Of a DNA stretch of 7,650 nucleotides, positions 5,616-7,650 are shown piece by piece. Location: assembly GCA_018714725.1 (NCBI GenBank), contig DVMZ01000173.1, positions 1-7,650 on the forward strand. Direction: 5' to 3'. Every line of letters starts with the position of its first letter. Positions within the stretch are counted from its first letter, which is position 1. The notes below the pieces were generated by a model. The model was not told where the DNA came from. It did not search any database and saw nothing but the letters and a program-made list of their open reading frames with translations. The DNA is from Candidatus Scatosoma pullistercoris (lineage in GTDB: Bacteria > Bacillota > Clostridia > Christensenellales > Borkfalkiaceae). Made by a program: the position numbers and the translations under genes.

Positions 5616-5646
5616 CGGCGTCTCCCGCGGTGGGGGAAAAACGCCG
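5616..5646 (-). promoter_or_regulatory. Possible leader hairpin ahead of the binding-protein gene
   Basis: In the approximately 55-nt leader, CGGCGT (5646-5641) can pair with ACGCCG (5621-5616), with an inner UCCC/GGGA helix possible. It lies just upstream of the ribosome binding site at 5612-5609. A third copy of the arm, ACGCCG on the minus strand (5681-5676), lies within the promoter spacer and is therefore not in the transcript. Could be an RNA structure or a DNA-level operator. Confidence 0.35.
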
Positions 5647-5664
5647 TAAAAAATAGAATAATAT

Positions 5665-5694
5665 ATCATATGAGTCGGCGTTAATAATTGACAA
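5665..5694 (-). promoter_or_regulatory. Sigma-A promoter for the ABC importer operon
   Basis: On the minus strand: -35 TTGTCA (5694-5689), an 18-base spacer and -10 TATGAT (5670-5665), each with five of six consensus bases. The predicted start is near 5658. The -35 overlaps that of the divergent valS promoter within the palindrome TTGACAA. The -10 lies partly in the 8-bp palindrome TCATATGA (5666-5673). Confidence 0.6.
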
Positions 5695-5716
5695 CGGGCG
5701 GAAAAAGGAATATAAT
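5688..5716 (+). promoter_or_regulatory. Consensus sigma-A promoter of valS
   Basis: A textbook promoter: TTGACA (5688-5693), 17 bases, TATAAT (5711-5716), all twelve consensus bases present. The predicted start is near 5723, giving a leader of only about 50 nt before the valS ATG at 5772. A strong constitutive promoter is expected for an essential gene. Confidence 0.9.
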
Positions 5717-5728
5717 AAAAGAGTATAA

Positions 5729-5747
5729 CGCTTTTTTCGGAAAAGCG
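5729..5747 (+). other. Hairpin at the 5' end of the valS message
   Basis: CGCTTTT (5729-5735) and AAAAGCG (5741-5747) are perfect 7-bp arms with loop TTCGG. It would sit about six nt from the predicted transcript 5' end, where hairpins commonly stabilise mRNA. No U-tract follows, so it is not a terminator. The ribosome binding site AAAGAGGT (5754-5761) is just downstream and left free. Confidence 0.5.
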
Positions 5748-5771
5748 GCGGTTAAAGAGGTTTGACAGATC

Positions 5772-7650
<1,879 letters not shown>

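Noticed and set aside
4628..5656. A 342-codon plus-strand frame opposite the binding-protein gene
   Set aside because: It is antisense to a well-supported lipoprotein gene, rich in Gly/Arg/His/Val, has no recognisable domain, and runs into the divergent promoter region.
5603..5660. Riboswitch (e.g. TPP or FMN) upstream of the importer
   Set aside because: The predicted leader is only about 55 nt and shows none of the conserved TPP or FMN sequence blocks.

Overview
The window looks like a chromosomal stretch from a Gram-positive bacterium of the Clostridia (Firmicutes/Bacillota) type. This is an inference from GC-rich genes with AGGAGG-type ribosome binding sites, near-consensus sigma-A promoters in AT-rich gaps, a lipoprotein binding protein, and a divergent clostridial-style F0 subunit a. 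There is no mobile element, CRISPR array, tRNA or rRNA that I can see. All six main genes belong to known families, and the novelty lies mainly in the two divergent intergenic regions.

Left block (1-1245, minus strand): the 5' part of an ATP synthase subunit a gene (atpB, running off the left edge) is preceded by only 16 bases by a DUF1275/YoaK-family membrane protein gene. Both appear to be read from one good promoter at 1457-1485 through a leader of about 205 nt that contains several potential hairpins and a possible 15-residue leader peptide.

Divergent control region (1246-1723): facing the yoaK-atpB promoter is a LysR-type regulator promoter (1554-1583). Between the two lie a perfect 13-bp T-N11-A dyad (1520-1532) and a second, related 11-bp dyad (1540-1550). 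This is the classical layout of a LysR regulator controlling its divergent neighbour and itself. The spacer of the lysR promoter is entirely an 18-base alternating purine-pyrimidine tract. The lysR gene (1724-2641) may be preceded by a coupled 42-codon ORF and ends at a strong bidirectional terminator.

Middle block (2917-5602, minus strand): a complete three-gene NitT/TauT-type ABC importer, in transcript order lipoprotein substrate-binding protein, ATPase and permease. The last two genes overlap by ATGA, and a hairpin separates the binding-protein gene from the ATPase. The substrate cannot be told from the sequence.

Right block (5772-7650, plus strand): valyl-tRNA synthetase (valS), truncated by the window edge in its anticodon-binding region. 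It has a perfect-consensus promoter and a leader of only about 50 nt, with no room for a T-box. Its -35 element is the palindrome TTGACAA, which also serves as the -35 of the divergent ABC-importer promoter, so the two promoters should compete for RNA polymerase.
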